Shown: in pieces, positions 12,064 through 23,811 of the stretch | Position numbering within the stretch: the first letter of the stretch is position 1 | Layout of the letters: every line of letters begins with the position of its first letter | Assembly: GCA_016946835.1 (NCBI GenBank) | Contig: JACVTC010000002.1 | Span: forward strand, 720,001 to 760,000 | Length of the DNA: 40,000 nucleotides | Direction: 5' to 3' | Source of the DNA: Neocallimastix lanati (nom. inval.) | Lineage: Eukaryota; Neocallimastigomycota; Neocallimastigomycetes; Neocallimastigales; Neocallimastigaceae | Translations under genes and position numbers: made by a program | Notes under the pieces: generated by a model | The model's database searches: none | The model's input: only the letters and a program-made list of their open reading frames with translations | Told to the model about the DNA's origin: nothing

Positions 12064-13069
12064 ATGACTAAAAAGGACGCAAAAGCAACTTCTTCTCCAG
12101 TAAAAGAAAAAGCTGAAACTGTTCCAACTGAACCAGCTTCCACTTCAGAAACCAAGCCAGAAAATACAACAATAAATCAACCAGAAAAACCACGTGTTTA
12201 TAATAAAAAGATTCCATGGTATATATATCTTATTTTTCAAAGAAAAAAAAAAAAAAAAGAATTTTATTTACATTAAAAAAATATTTAATTTAATACTAAT
12301 TTTCATAAATATAAATGAAATGATTATATAAACTAATAATGATAGTAATAATAAATAAAATAGTAAATTATTTTAATACAAATCTTTCTCTATACCACTT
12401 AACCAATTTTTTATTTTATTTTATTTTATTTTTACACAATATAATATATATATTTACATTTATAATAATAATATTTATTTAATAATTTATAATGTTATTA
12501 TATATCTATATCTATATATTATTATTATTATTATTTTTCTTAATTAGGTGGATTTTAACTAAACTTTTATTTTTCACTTTTCTTCTCTTTGGTTTACCAA
12601 TATTTACCTACTTCTATACTCAAGCATACGTCTTCCCATGTAATATATTTATTTATTATATATATTATATATAAAAGGAAAAAAAAAAAAAAAAAAAAAA
12701 AAGGAATGAACACATATATATATAAGCTCATTCGTTTTTATTATTATTAATATATATAAATTTTTTATTTTATTTTATTTTATTTTTATTTTTATTTTTA
12801 TTTTTATTTTTATTTTTCTTGTATAAATATTAATTATTTAATAATGTTTATAATTAAATATTTTCTATATATATATATAATTATATCCTATTTTCAATGT
12901 TATAAATATAAAATTATCTAATAATAAAAAAAAAAAAAAAAAAAAAGATGAACCAGTTTATTGTGCTGTTGCCGCTGTCGTTTCAGTAAACATTGTTCTT
13001 GTTTTATATATATTAGTAGCTGCCCTTTCAGATAGACCATCTAAAGATGATAAAAAGAAAAATGAATAA
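12064..13069 (+). CDS. VMA21: VMA21-like V-ATPase assembly factor (3 exons)
   Basis: VMA21 is a small ER membrane chaperone that assembles the V0 sector of the vacuolar H+-ATPase. Exons are 12064-12218, 12548-12639 and 12948-13069; introns of 329 and 308 bp begin GTATAT and GTAATA and end TTAG and AAAG. The joined frame is 122 aa. Residues ~1-45 are a hydrophilic, Pro/Thr/Glu/Lys-rich cytosolic tail. The first membrane segment is KLLFFTFLLFGLPIFTYFY, closely matching the family pattern in which a Gly/Leu-Pro-Ile sits mid-helix. The second is AVAAVVSVNIVLVLYILVAA. The protein ends DDKKKNE, a C-terminal di-lysine (KKxx) ER-retrieval signal as in yeast Vma21. It is longer than yeast (77 aa) or human (101 aa) VMA21 because of the N-terminal tail. 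The second acceptor directly follows a run of 21 A. Confidence 0.88.
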
Positions 13070-13184
13070 TATAATAATAGAAATAAAAAAAAATATATAT
13101 ATATATATAAAATATTAAAAGATACTAAAAAACTATTAAACCAAAATATTAAACCAAAATATTTATATAATAAAATAAAATAAA

Positions 13185-13223
<39 letters not shown>

Positions 13224-13380
13224 AGCAAATATAAATATAAATATATATATAATAAAAATAAAAAAAAGAAAAGAAAATTATTAAAATAAATAAATAAAAA
13301 ATAAAAAATAAGAAATAAAAAAAAAATAAAAAAAATTAAGAATATACTATCTTCTTGTTCTGTCGTCTCCATCTATATTA
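13070..13380. other. AT-rich 3' flank of VMA21
   Basis: Low-complexity A-rich sequence with a long A tract near 13190-13220. The minus-strand frame at 13163-13372 is Phe/Leu/Tyr from A tracts and is not a gene. Confidence 0.6.
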
Positions 13381-13439
13381 AATTATTTTTTTTTTTTTTT
13401 TTTTGTTTTTTTTTTGTTTTTTTTGTTTTTTAAATTCTT

Positions 13440-13891
13440 ATCCCTAATGATATGGACTGTTTTTTTCCAAGGTCCATGGAAAAGGAATAGTCTATCTCAG
13501 GTGTACTAATTACAATTTTTCTGTAATTCTGGTGATCGTCAATGGTTATCCTTTTCTAAAGTGGCTTCTAGTACGAAAAGAGAGAAAAAAAAAAAAAAAA
13601 AAAAAAATTGAAAGACTGTACTGGAAGACTGTAGTAGTAGAACGTTGAACCTGAGGTTTTTTTTTTTTTTTTTATATTGTTTTTTAAATTTTTTAAATTG
13701 GATAGGATATGTAGTAGGTAACCTTTAGGAGTTGTTAATATAATTCATCATATCAATGTAATTACTACCTTATTATCATTGTAATGAATCTATTGTTTTT
13801 TTTTTTTTTTTTTTTATTTGCAATAGCTTTATATTTTGTTATATGTATTTTTTCTACTATATAGTTATTAATTTAAACTCTCATGTAGCTA

Positions 13892-13927
<36 letters not shown>

Positions 13928-14103
13928 AAAATGAAAATGTAGGAGATTGATTCACTCACTCTAAAGTATGTTGTTTAAGACTTTATTTAACGGATGGGAA
14001 TCTTTTTTTTTTTTTTTGTTTGTCGTCTTTCACTACTAACCTTTTATTTACATATTTACATTTTCTTACATTTTTTTAGCTAATATATGATTATTCAACA
14101 GTG

Positions 14104-14135
<32 letters not shown>

Positions 14136-14590
14136 GTTATAAAGATTATAATGAAGATTCTATTTGTACAACGATAATAATTCAATCTTGATCCCTTAGA
14201 CAACGTATTACTGTTTCCAACCATCCATTGACTTCCTTTTGCACAAATCAAAAAACCGAGGATAAGGGAATTATCGTTGTTCTTGATAATATTATTGTAT
14301 TTATTGTATATAAAGGAATCTTGTTATATCCGTTATTGATCAATCTTTTGGGTAATCATTCATTTATTATGATTCAATTTATTTTCATCGTTGATCAATT
14401 CTTCATCCATCAATACTATCTTCTTGGTAATGTTAACTGTGATAATTTTACTGAATCTAACTTCGATATTGTTGTTGTTTTTGTTGCTTAATTAATTGAA
14501 AAAAAAATATCATAAAGTTAAAAAATTTTCATATTGTGGATGTTCTCCTAAATGAAATCATAAGGTTTTCTTTTTTTTTTTTTTTTTCAG

Positions 14591-14631
<41 letters not shown>

Positions 14632-16310
14632 AATATATAATATATAATAATAATCTATAAATAACATACCTCCAATAATACAAAACTCAGTAAATCTCAA
14701 TCTCAGTTCTAACTAATTTTAGTAAATGGTATCCATGGCAAATCATGTACACTCAGTGCGCCTAATCTTTCTTTCTATTCTTAAATTCTTCTCAAAAATC
14801 CAATTTCACATGCTAATACCAGGAAAAAATTTTCTTTTTTTTTTGGTCTTTTAAGTTGGAATAGCAATGGTTTTAGAATTTTTTGGGAAAAAGAGATCGT
14901 ATCGAGTACTTTAACACGATTTTTTTTTTTTTTTCATGAAACAAGATTATAATGGTAACTAAGGATGCTAGAAATCCATGTAAAGTGTTAACACTTTCCC
15001 AACTTTTAAATATTTCTAGAAAAAGAATGGATCCAAAAATACGTCAGGTTGCAGAGGTTTAATATCTTTAGGGTATCATGTCTCATGCCAAGCAGTACTT
15101 GAAGTTAATGCCTATATACTTAAATTCAATCTTTGTTTCTTTTTTTTTTTTTTTTTAACAACCTTACAGTCTATGGAATTACTCTAAGTGTTCTGTAGGG
15201 TAATGTCTATATTCCTCACAAAGAAACACTCATTTACAAGTTCGATAGGCATTCTTTTCTCTGAAGTTTTTCATATAGCTTCAGAATCACAATATACACT
15301 AATCATTCCATTCTATTCTTCTTGGAGACTTTTAACATGAGTACCGTTGATTTTACATGATATATTAAAGGGAGTAAGTAACCTTGGAAACTGGTTTATT
15401 CTTCCAGAGGAATGAATGATTCACGTATTTCATGGACGTAGAGGTAGACCGTCATCAGATATTTGGATAGTAGCGTTTAGTCAAACTCTTTAAGTATGCT
15501 GAATAAAATAAAATAAAATATCATGTGCTTATTTTTTTTGTTGGATTTTTTTTTTTTTTCCTTCTGTAATCTGATCATAAACCTCTTGTAGTTTAATAGT
15601 TTATTACAAGAAAACAACTACCACAAAAGAATTTATTTTTATTACCAAACAAACATAAAAAAAAAATTAAAAAAAAAAAAAAAAAAAAATTTTGTTCGAT
15701 GGGATGGGATCGGTATAAAATGTCTTTTGAACTTAAAAAAAATGAATTAACATTTTGTGATCCTAAATAAATTTGAGGTTCTTTTTGTGAAGAAAAGAAT
15801 TAAGAAAAATGAAAAACTTTCAGCAGATAGTATCGTCTATATAAAAAGTATATCTAACACTTACTAAAATTCCATTACTAAAAGGAATTATCGATGATGA
15901 ACATCTTCAATAGAAATATAGAAATCAGAAAAAAAAAAAAAAAAAACGTATGTTTAAAAATGTCCTCCCGGGTAAAAATTTTTATTATCTTCAAAAAGGT
16001 TAAAAAAACATATAAATTATAAACAAATTAAGGGCTATAAATCTGCAAGTGATTCCAATGAATTTACCAAAAAAAAAAAAAATGTTGACTCATATAAATC
16101 GACGAATGTGAATTAATTCATAAAAAAAATGTAAAAAAAAAAGGAATTTAGGATAAAAAAAAGAATATTTGTATATTGGATTTAAAATTGGATGTCTGTT
16201 AGCTCTTTAAAAAAAAATGAATTATTAGGAAAGCATAGAAATGAGTAGTAAAAAAAAAATATCAAAAAAAATTTAAAAAATAGTCAATCTTTCACGGTCT
16301 CTCATCCTAT
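13440..16310. other. Compositionally distinct block; possible decayed gene or element
   Basis: About 2.9 kb with clearly more G and C and normal-looking codon mixtures than the surrounding spacer, but cut by A and T homopolymers roughly every 100-300 bp. No intact long ORF is present. Short protein-like frames occur on both strands. On plus: 14228-14491; a frame near 15170-15510 with a few stops that contains HGRRGRPSSDIW; 15720-15770 and 15770-15870 in different frames. On minus: a frame at about 13440-13560 with NYRKIVISTPEIDYSF. None matches a family I recognise. Readings include a frameshifted pseudogene, a decayed transposon, or a long noncoding transcript. I cannot choose a strand. Confidence 0.4.
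14228..14491 (+). CDS. Unidentified 87-codon ORF, doubtful
   Basis: Begins MTSFCTNQKTEDKGIIVVLD and is largely hydrophobic afterwards (LLGNHSFIMIQFIFIVDQFF). It is non-repetitive and has ordinary codon variety, unlike most frames in this DNA, and it lies inside the GC-richer block. It has no signal that identifies a family, and the opposite strand here also has short open stretches. It may be part of a decayed gene rather than an active one. Confidence 0.15.
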   Translation: MTSFCTNQKTEDKGIIVVLDNIIVFIVYKGILLYPLLINLLGNHSFIMIQFIFIVDQFFIHQYYLLGNVNCDNFTESNFDIVVVFVA

Positions 16311-16314
16311 TAAA

Positions 16315-16359
<45 letters not shown>

Positions 16360-16483
16360 TTTGAATAATAAATAAATAATAAATAATAAATAAATAAATA
16401 AATAATAAATAAATAAATAATAATAACTTTTTTTTTTTTTTTTATTATATTTTTTTTTCTTTTTATTATTACTAATTATTAAA

Positions 16484-16524
<41 letters not shown>

Positions 16525-17100
16525 GATATTTCAAATTAATTTCTTTTTAATTTTATATATATATATATATTATTTATTATATAATAAAAATATTATTAAT
16601 AAATCAATTTAATAAAATTATTATTTTATTTATTTATTTATTTTTAATTTTATTTTTTTTTGTATTTTTTTTTTTTTTTTTTTTTTAATTTTTATTTTTT
16701 TAATGTTTATTATTATTCTTTTTTTTTTTTTTTTTTTTTTTTACTTTAAAATGTTGCATTGAAATTTGCATATAAAATAAAGAAAGAAAAAAAGGAAAAA
16801 AAAAATTTTTTTTTTATTTTATTTTTATTTTATTATTATTATTAATTTTTTTTTTTTTTATTTATATATTTTTATTTTGTTATTAATTTTTTTTTGTTGT
16901 TGTTAGACTTAATTATTGGCTTTTTGATTTTGAATTTAGTATTGACATTTTTTTTTGCTTTGCTTTGCTTTTATTTTTATTTTTTTTTTTTTTTCAACTT
17001 TTATTCATAAAGTTTTTGATTTATTTTTTTTTTTTTTATTATTACTTTCATTTTTATTTTTATTTTAGTAAAATAATAAAAAAAGAAAAATAAATTAAAA
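16311..17100. other. AT-rich spacer downstream of RPN12
   Basis: Contains an (AAT)n tract at ~16313-16353, AAATAAATAAT repeats to 16423, a poly(A) run near 16486-16520 and several T tracts. No coding signal was seen. Confidence 0.6.
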
Positions 17101-17111
17101 AATAAATCGTC

Positions 17112-19557
17112 TTAAACAATTCTTTCTAATTCTCTAGCATAGTTCAAAATCTTTGAAATAGTTTCCTTGGTTGGAATTTCATCAGTCTTCTTATCATTAC
17201 TAACAAAGTATATCTTCTTGTCACCCATATTTACATTCCAGTTATGCTAATAATTTTATATATATTTCAAATTATATTGCATTATTATTAATGTTATTAT
17301 TTTTTTTTTTTTAAAATTATCAAAGGATTGAAGTAACAGTAAAGAGATTCATTAAATTATAAATTGATATATATATATTTATTCCAGAATATAATAATTA
17401 AATTTTTGTTATAATATCAAGATAGGATTAAAAATTATAATGATAACGATAATGATAATAATAATAATTAAATTAGAGATAGAAAATTAATTAATATAAA
17501 GTTAACTTTAAATTTTTAAATTTAATTGAAATAATAAAATCTTATATATAAAATAAATGTTTTATAAGAAAATAAAAAAATAAAAAAAAAAAAAAAAATT
17601 AGTAATTAATAATTAATTTGATTTTTACTTCTTTAGCAAATGCTAAGACTTCATTTTCATTGTTAAAGTATAATAAAGTAGCAGCATCAGAAAGTGGTAA
17701 GCTAGCATAAGCTTTTTCACTACAACTAGCAATATCATTTCTTTTATTATTATTATTTTTTTTATTTTATAATAAAAAAAAAAGTTGATATTATTTATAT
17801 TTTTAAAATAATCAAATCATTAATTTTCAATTTTTTTATATTATTAATTATTTATTGAAATATAATTAATATAAATTTTTTATATAATAATTTGTTTTTA
17901 TAACTAATTAACATATTAATATTATAAGAAATTGATATATTATATATATATATGTGATATATATACAATTATTATTACTTAAATAAATTACCTAATAGTA
18001 TCAACTAAGATATCCATAAAGAATAAATATTCATTAGCTGGAACATTGGCTCTAGCATTCCAAACTCTGTTATAACTACCTTCCATTAAGCATTGTTCAA
18101 TTTCAACTGGATGTTTAATATAAACATTTGAAACTAATTGATCTGGTTCAATAGTTTCTAATTCAGTGTGGAATTCTGAGAGACGGTTTTGAGCTAATAA
18201 ACGAAGTAAATTTAAACCAATAATAGAGTACATTCTTTGAGATTGAGGTAAATCACTGTTCATTAAAATATATTTTTTTTAATTTTTAAATTTGTTATAT
18301 ATATATATACATATTTTTTTTTTTTTTTATAAATGTTATAAAAAGATAATTATTATTCAAATTCCATTATTAGATATATTCAATAATATTGAATTTAATA
18401 AATGTATCATATATAATAATCATTTTATAAGATTAGATATTTAATATGTTTTTTATATGTATAAATATAATAAAATAAAAAAAAAAAAAAAATTAATTTT
18501 GTTTAAAAATAAATATATATATATTAATAATTTTTTTAACTTTTCTTCTTTAATTTTTATTATATATTGAATTCATTTTTATAATAATTATATTAATATT
18601 ATTAAAAATTACCTGTAGTCGTGGTAGTATGTCTTTAATTGAGCAATGTATCTTTCAAAAGATGGAATGTCCTTAACACGAATACTCCATAAGGCACCAA
18701 TTTCTAATATTTCTCCTATTGTTTATTACAAAAAATAGAAAAAAAAAAAATATAAAGATATATTTAATAATTTATATTAAGTTGATTCATACTATCCTTA
18801 TGTATATTTATATAAATAAAATTTAAAAATTTACTTGTTAAAAGAAGGATTTTTTGATCTTGAGCGTCTCCTTCTGGTGCAATGAATTGAAATTCAATCA
18901 TTGCGATCTATTATTAAAAATATTCATTAATTAATAATTATATAAATAGAAATTAGATAAATAAATTATTTTTTTTCCTTATATTCATTCTTTTATTTAT
19001 TTTTATTATTTTGTTAAAAGTTTAATTTTATATATAAAAATAACCGTAATTATTTTTGATTTTAATATTAATTTATTGATCTAAATTTCATTAAAATTTC
19101 TTATTCTGTATCAAAAATATTTATTTTAATTTTTATGTTTTAAATATAAATGAGTTTATTTTATTTTATTTTATCTTATTTTGTTTATTTATTAATAAAA
19201 GATTATATAAAATTAGTGAAACAATAAATAATAATTTAAAATTTGTTTTTGTTGAAAATTATTTTTTGTATGAAGCATCATAAATGGATGATCCTCTTTT
19301 TATTAATATATTATTTTTTTTATAAAAAAAAAAATTAAACTTATAATTTATAGTCCAATATTGAAATCCCTTTTAAAAAGATATTAAATATATTTATATT
19401 CTTTTTTTTTAATATATAAATATTTTTTTTTTTATTTTTATTTATTTAATACCTTTAATTTTTCTAAGTATTCACCACATTTTTGTAAGTTTGGATTAGC
19501 AGAATTGAATTCCTTGTTAAGGGTTTCATAAAGTTGTGTTACTTCATTCAATGACAT
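17112..19557 (-). CDS. RPN12: 26S proteasome lid subunit Rpn12/PSMD8 (6 exons)
   Basis: Rpn12 is the last subunit to join the lid of the 19S regulatory particle and triggers lid-base assembly. Exons: 19557-19453, 18907-18835, 18715-18613, 18255-17992, 17740-17629 and 17246-17112. Introns are 545, 119, 357, 251 and 382 bp, with GT...AG ends. Junction phases agree throughout and give 263 aa, close to yeast (274) and human isoforms. Recognisable family sequence: [12 protein letters not shown] in exon 1; [20 protein letters not shown] (exons 2-3); [31 protein letters not shown] and [11 protein letters not shown] (exon 4), the PSMD8/CSN8-type PCI fold; then a C-terminal winged-helix part and [11 protein letters not shown], matching the conserved C-terminal helix that docks on the lid helical bundle. 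The ATG at 19557 fits the family start. No frameshift or missing segment was seen. Confidence 0.95.
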
Positions 19558-20840
19558 GTTGAATAATTTATTATTTTATTAAATATTCTTTATTTTATTA
19601 TTATTATTAATTATATTAAATATATATAGGTATATTAATATTAATATAAATATTTTAAAAAAAAAAAAAAATAGAAATTTTTCTTTTATTTTTTTTTTTT
19701 TATATTTAAATTTAGAGAAAATATGTACTTAATAGTAATATTTTATTACTAACTTTTTTTTTTTTTTTAAATAAAACTATTAAATAAAAAAAATTTTTTT
19801 TAATTTATTATTTTTTTTTTTTATTGTATTAAAAGAAAAAAATAAATTTAATTATTTTTATATTTATTATTTATTATTTTCAATGATTATAATAATTAAT
19901 ATAAAATTTAATTTTAAATTTATATTTCTATTTTGAAAATTATTTTTAATTAATTAGTATTATTAAGTAACTAAATAAATGAATAAATAAATAAATAAAT
20001 AAATAATAAATAATAAATAATAAATAATAAATAAATGAACAATTAATTAAATAAATAAAATAGATAAATTACAATAAATTTATATATTATTATCATGTGG
20101 ATACATAAATTTTATGTATAATAATAATTTTTTTTATTTAATATTAACAATTGAATATTGATATCAAATTGATTTTTTTTTTTTTGAACTTTAGACTTTT
20201 ATAATTATTAGGTTAATTATTTCAATTAATGATATTTTTTTTTTAATCAGATATTAATTTTATTTTAAAATAGTTATAGTTATATCCAAAATTAATTATT
20301 TATGTTTAAAAGTAGATATAAAAGAGACTTTAATTGTGTTTGTCCTTTATATTCATTAAAATATTATTATATTTAAGATATTAATAATATTTTATAGAAT
20401 TAAAAATAGTCATATTTAAAAATTAAATATTTGTAGTTAAACTAGGAAGTAATACATGGTAATACATGATTATAGGAATAATTATAAATTTATCTAGTTA
20501 TTTTTTTTTTTTTTTTTTAATAGTAAATTTTCGAATAATTATTGAATATAAAAAGTCCCCTCCACTATTTATTTAAAACTTTTAAATTTAATATTACAAA
20601 GACTCTTTTTTATATTTTTGTGTTGATCTAAAATTTTGTTAAAATATACAAACATTAATAATAAAAGAAAAAAATAGAGTAATAATAATTATTGTTTAAA
20701 TTTTTATTTTTTATTTTTTATTTTTTTTTGTTTTTGTTTTTTTATTTAATAAATAATTTAAATATAAAACAATTTATATATTTATAATATATATTATACA
20801 TATGAGATAACTTTTTTTAAACTTAAACTCAAAGTTAGAG

Positions 20841-20876
<36 letters not shown>

Positions 20877-20941
20877 TTTATTATTATTATTATAAAATAT
20901 AATATGAAATGAAATAAAAAAAATCAAATATCATACTTACT

Positions 20942-20974
<33 letters not shown>

Positions 20975-21455
20975 CCTTTATTAAATAAATTCAAGAAAAA
21001 CTAATAAAATTTTACTCTTAGGTATAAAATTTTAATTTTTAATTTTTATATTTATATTTGAATTTGCTTTTTTATTTTATTTTATTAAATAGTTTATATA
21101 TTTTTATGTATATTTTACAATTTTATTTTATTTATATTGATTTTGTTAATATTTATTTGAAATTATCTAACCAAAAAAAAAATAAAAAATAAAAAAAATA
21201 AAAAGTTTTATTTTTTTATTTTTTTTTTTTGAAGATATTTAAATTAATAATTGAATTATTTAATTAAATATTTAAATAATTTATTAAATGCTAATTATTA
21301 ATAAATTATCTAAATAATAATAGGTTTATTATTAATAATTATAAAAAAAAAAAAAAAATACAAGACTTATAAAAATAATGTGAATATCGAATATCAAAAA
21401 AAAAAAAATGTGTATGTATTTTGTTATATAATAATTATAATTACAGATAATTTAT
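19558..21455. other. Spacer between RPN12 and the GPI-protein gene
   Basis: AT-rich with ATAAATAA repeats (19976-20036), an AT dinucleotide tract (20846-20872) and T/A homopolymers. It must hold the RPN12 promoter, but no specific element could be identified. Confidence 0.6.
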
Positions 21456-22370
21456 TTAAATATATAAGAAAGCAAGAGCGAAAGAAATTATGAAGATTAC
21501 AAAGCTTGAAATGGTATTTCCATTAAAGCCATTTTCATTTTCGGCATTTAATATTTTTTCTACTTTAACTGAAGGATTACCCCATGAACAATCTACATCA
21601 GGGGCTTGAAAACCTTCTCTGGTATAAGCCTTCTTTGTGACATTACCATTCTTAAAATCCTTATCTCCTGCAGTACAATCCACCACATGACCTATTTCAA
21701 ATTTTCCAATAATAATTGAAATTTGTTCATCTTCATTTAATGGAAGAGCAGGAGCATATCTGAGGGGATAATAAGATTCTACTATATCTTTTTTATTTTC
21801 ATTATGATCGGATTTTAAAATATTTTCTGCAGATTCAACGGATACAACTTCTTCATCATTTTGAATCTTTCCATCTAACTGATGATATATTTTTGAATTT
21901 GAGAAATAAATTTTATCAGTTTGAGGATCAATAGTATGTGTCTCTGGCATTGGATCAATTAATTTTTCTTCCATTTCACCATAGTAATAAAATTGTTTTC
22001 TTTTTTCTTCAACTTCTTTTTTATAATCAGCATAGAGACTGTCAAATGTTTTATTCTTTAAGTCTGATAGCATGATATATTCCACAATTACTTTACGGTA
22101 GGTATTTTCCAATTGAGCATCATATTCTACACGACAATTACCAGTTTCAGTCGAGCATTCACAGTATCCAACAGAGTATTTAGTACCATTAATAAGTAAA
22201 TTATCAATATTAGTATTAAACGTTGGAAAAACGTTATCCTTGTAAATTTTTATGGCATTTGGATCTCCAACTACTTTACAATTACTCTTATAAGTAGAAA
22301 CATTATTCAAACAATGACCTTTACTAAATAAAGTAAATGTAAAACCAAGAATAGATAATAAAGTGTGCAT
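21456..22370 (-). CDS. Secreted, probably GPI-anchored protein of unknown function
   Basis: 304 aa in one exon. Residues 1-20 form a signal peptide (LLSILGFTFTLFSKGHC). The C-terminus has a small-residue/Asn site (NGFNGN) followed by a hydrophobic tail (SSFVIFIISFALAFLYI) with no charged end, the classical GPI-attachment layout. The mature part has Cys at about 31, 70, 72 and 79 (GYCECSTETGNC) and two more in VVDCTAGDK and VDCSWGNPS, suggesting disulfides, plus Asn-X-Ser/Thr sequons (for example N23 and N61). A charged segment around residues 110-140 (DYKKEVEEKRKQF) may be helical. No enzyme motif, dockerin or carbohydrate-binding module was recognised. It is likely a cell-surface or wall protein; that role is inference from topology only. 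Confidence 0.8.
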   Translation of the reverse strand: MHTLLSILGFTFTLFSKGHCLNNVSTYKSNCKVVGDPNAIKIYKDNVFPTFNTNIDNLLINGTKYSVGYCECSTETGNCRVEYDAQLENTYRKVIVEYIMLSDLKNKTFDSLYADYKKEVEEKRKQFYYYGEMEEKLIDPMPETHTIDPQTDKIYFSNSKIYHQLDGKIQNDEEVVSVESAENILKSDHNENKKDIVESYYPLRYAPALPLNEDEQISIIIGKFEIGHVVDCTAGDKDFKNGNVTKKAYTREGFQAPDVDCSWGNPSVKVEKILNAENENGFNGNTISSFVIFIISFALAFLYI

Positions 22371-22649
22371 TTTTTTTTCTAATATTATCCTATTAAATAT
22401 ATATATTTTTATTTAATTGTTAATTATTATTTATTTAAGTATTTTATTTGTTTAATTACTTTTTATTATTATTTTTAGTTAATTGTTTAATTTTATTTTA
22501 TTTTATTATATAATTAGTAAATTATATATTTTTATTATTTCGTCTTTTTTTAAACTTTTTTTTAGTATTTTTTAAAAAAAAAAAAAGGAATGGTAAATTT
22601 TTTGGATATTTATATTCATCTTTTATTAGTCATGTATATTAATAAATTT

Positions 22650-22653
22650 AATG

Positions 22654-22735
<82 letters not shown>

Positions 22736-22802
22736 TTATTTATTTATTTATTTATTATTTATTTATTTATTTATTATTTATTTATTTATTTATTTATTTA
22801 TG
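22650..22802. repeat. TTTA tetranucleotide microsatellite
   Basis: About 150 bp of (TTTA)n with occasional TTA slips. It explains the Leu/Phe/Ile/Tyr frame that starts at 22590. Confidence 0.95.
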
Positions 22803-23141
22803 AATTAGTAATTATTTTTTTGTTGTGTATTTAATTGGATAAATATTTTTTTTAAGAATGCTTCTCCACTTCTTTGAAGGAAACCTTTCATTTAAAAGTA
22901 AATATATTACAATATATTTATAATATATTTATATTTCTGGTTAGGATTAATTTATTATAATAATAAATTATGATAAAATATATTCAAATATTAATAAATA
23001 ACTCTAATATTAATAATTTATTATTCTCAATAAGTAAAACCAATAGACTAAATATATTAAAGTTAATTGATTCAATTATGTAGAATATGAATTTAATATG
23101 TTATTTAGTTGAATTATAACAAATAAATTAAATAATATTTA

Positions 23142-23200
23142 TACTCGATAATTATAATTATAAATATGAATTATATCCTTTATCCTTAAATTATCGAGTA
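23142..23200. repeat. 12-bp inverted repeat
   Basis: TACTCGATAATT at 23142-23153 is the exact reverse complement of AATTATCGAGTA at 23189-23200, with a 35-bp spacer. It could be a hairpin or the ends of a tiny element; no target duplication was seen. Confidence 0.8.
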
Positions 23201-23411
23201 ATTTTGAAAATAATTAAAATGATGCTTAATATAATAATAAGAAAGAAAGAAAATAAGTAGACTTTTAAATAGCAATTAATGAAATTAATGAAAAGAAAAA
23301 AAAAAAGAGGGAAGTAGTAATATAAAAAACTATATATAAATATATAAATCAGACATAAAATAATAAAAAGATAATAAATAAAAAATAAATATTAGATTTT
23401 CTCAAAATATA

Positions 23412-23723
23412 AAAATATTTTGATGTTGGTATATGAATTAGTAATTATATTATACTAATTATTAATTGAATATAATAGTTTTTATATCATAGAATAATTA
23501 GAACTTGATTGTAAGTCATATTCATTGATTATATATTTATAATCATCTACTTATTGAATAGAGAATTAAAATATTTTGATGTTGGTATATGAATTAGTAA
23601 TTATATTATACTAATTATTAATTGAATATAATAGTTTTTATATCATAGAATAATTAGAACTTGATTGTAAGTCATATTCATTGATTATATATTTATAATC
23701 ATCTACTTATTGAATAGAGAATT
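23412..23723. repeat. Perfect 156-bp tandem duplication
   Basis: The segment 23412-23567 (starting AAAATATTTTGATGTTGG) is repeated immediately at 23568-23723 with no difference that I could find by eye. The second copy abuts the TTA tract at ~23743. Identity over 156 bp implies a recent event. Confidence 0.95.
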
Positions 23724-23742
23724 AATCTTTATTATTATTTAC

Positions 23743-23796
<54 letters not shown>
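23743..23796. repeat. TTA trinucleotide microsatellite
   Basis: About 18 uninterrupted TTA units between the 156-bp duplication and the heptanucleotide array; they translate as poly(Tyr) or poly(Ile). Confidence 0.95.
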
Positions 23797-23799
<3 letters not shown>

Positions 23800-23811
23800 A
23801 TTTGTATGTTA

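Noticed and set aside
15225-15260. GTTCGA motif as a tRNA T-arm
   Set aside because: No acceptor, D or anticodon stem at the right spacing; the GTTCGA at ~15693 fails likewise.
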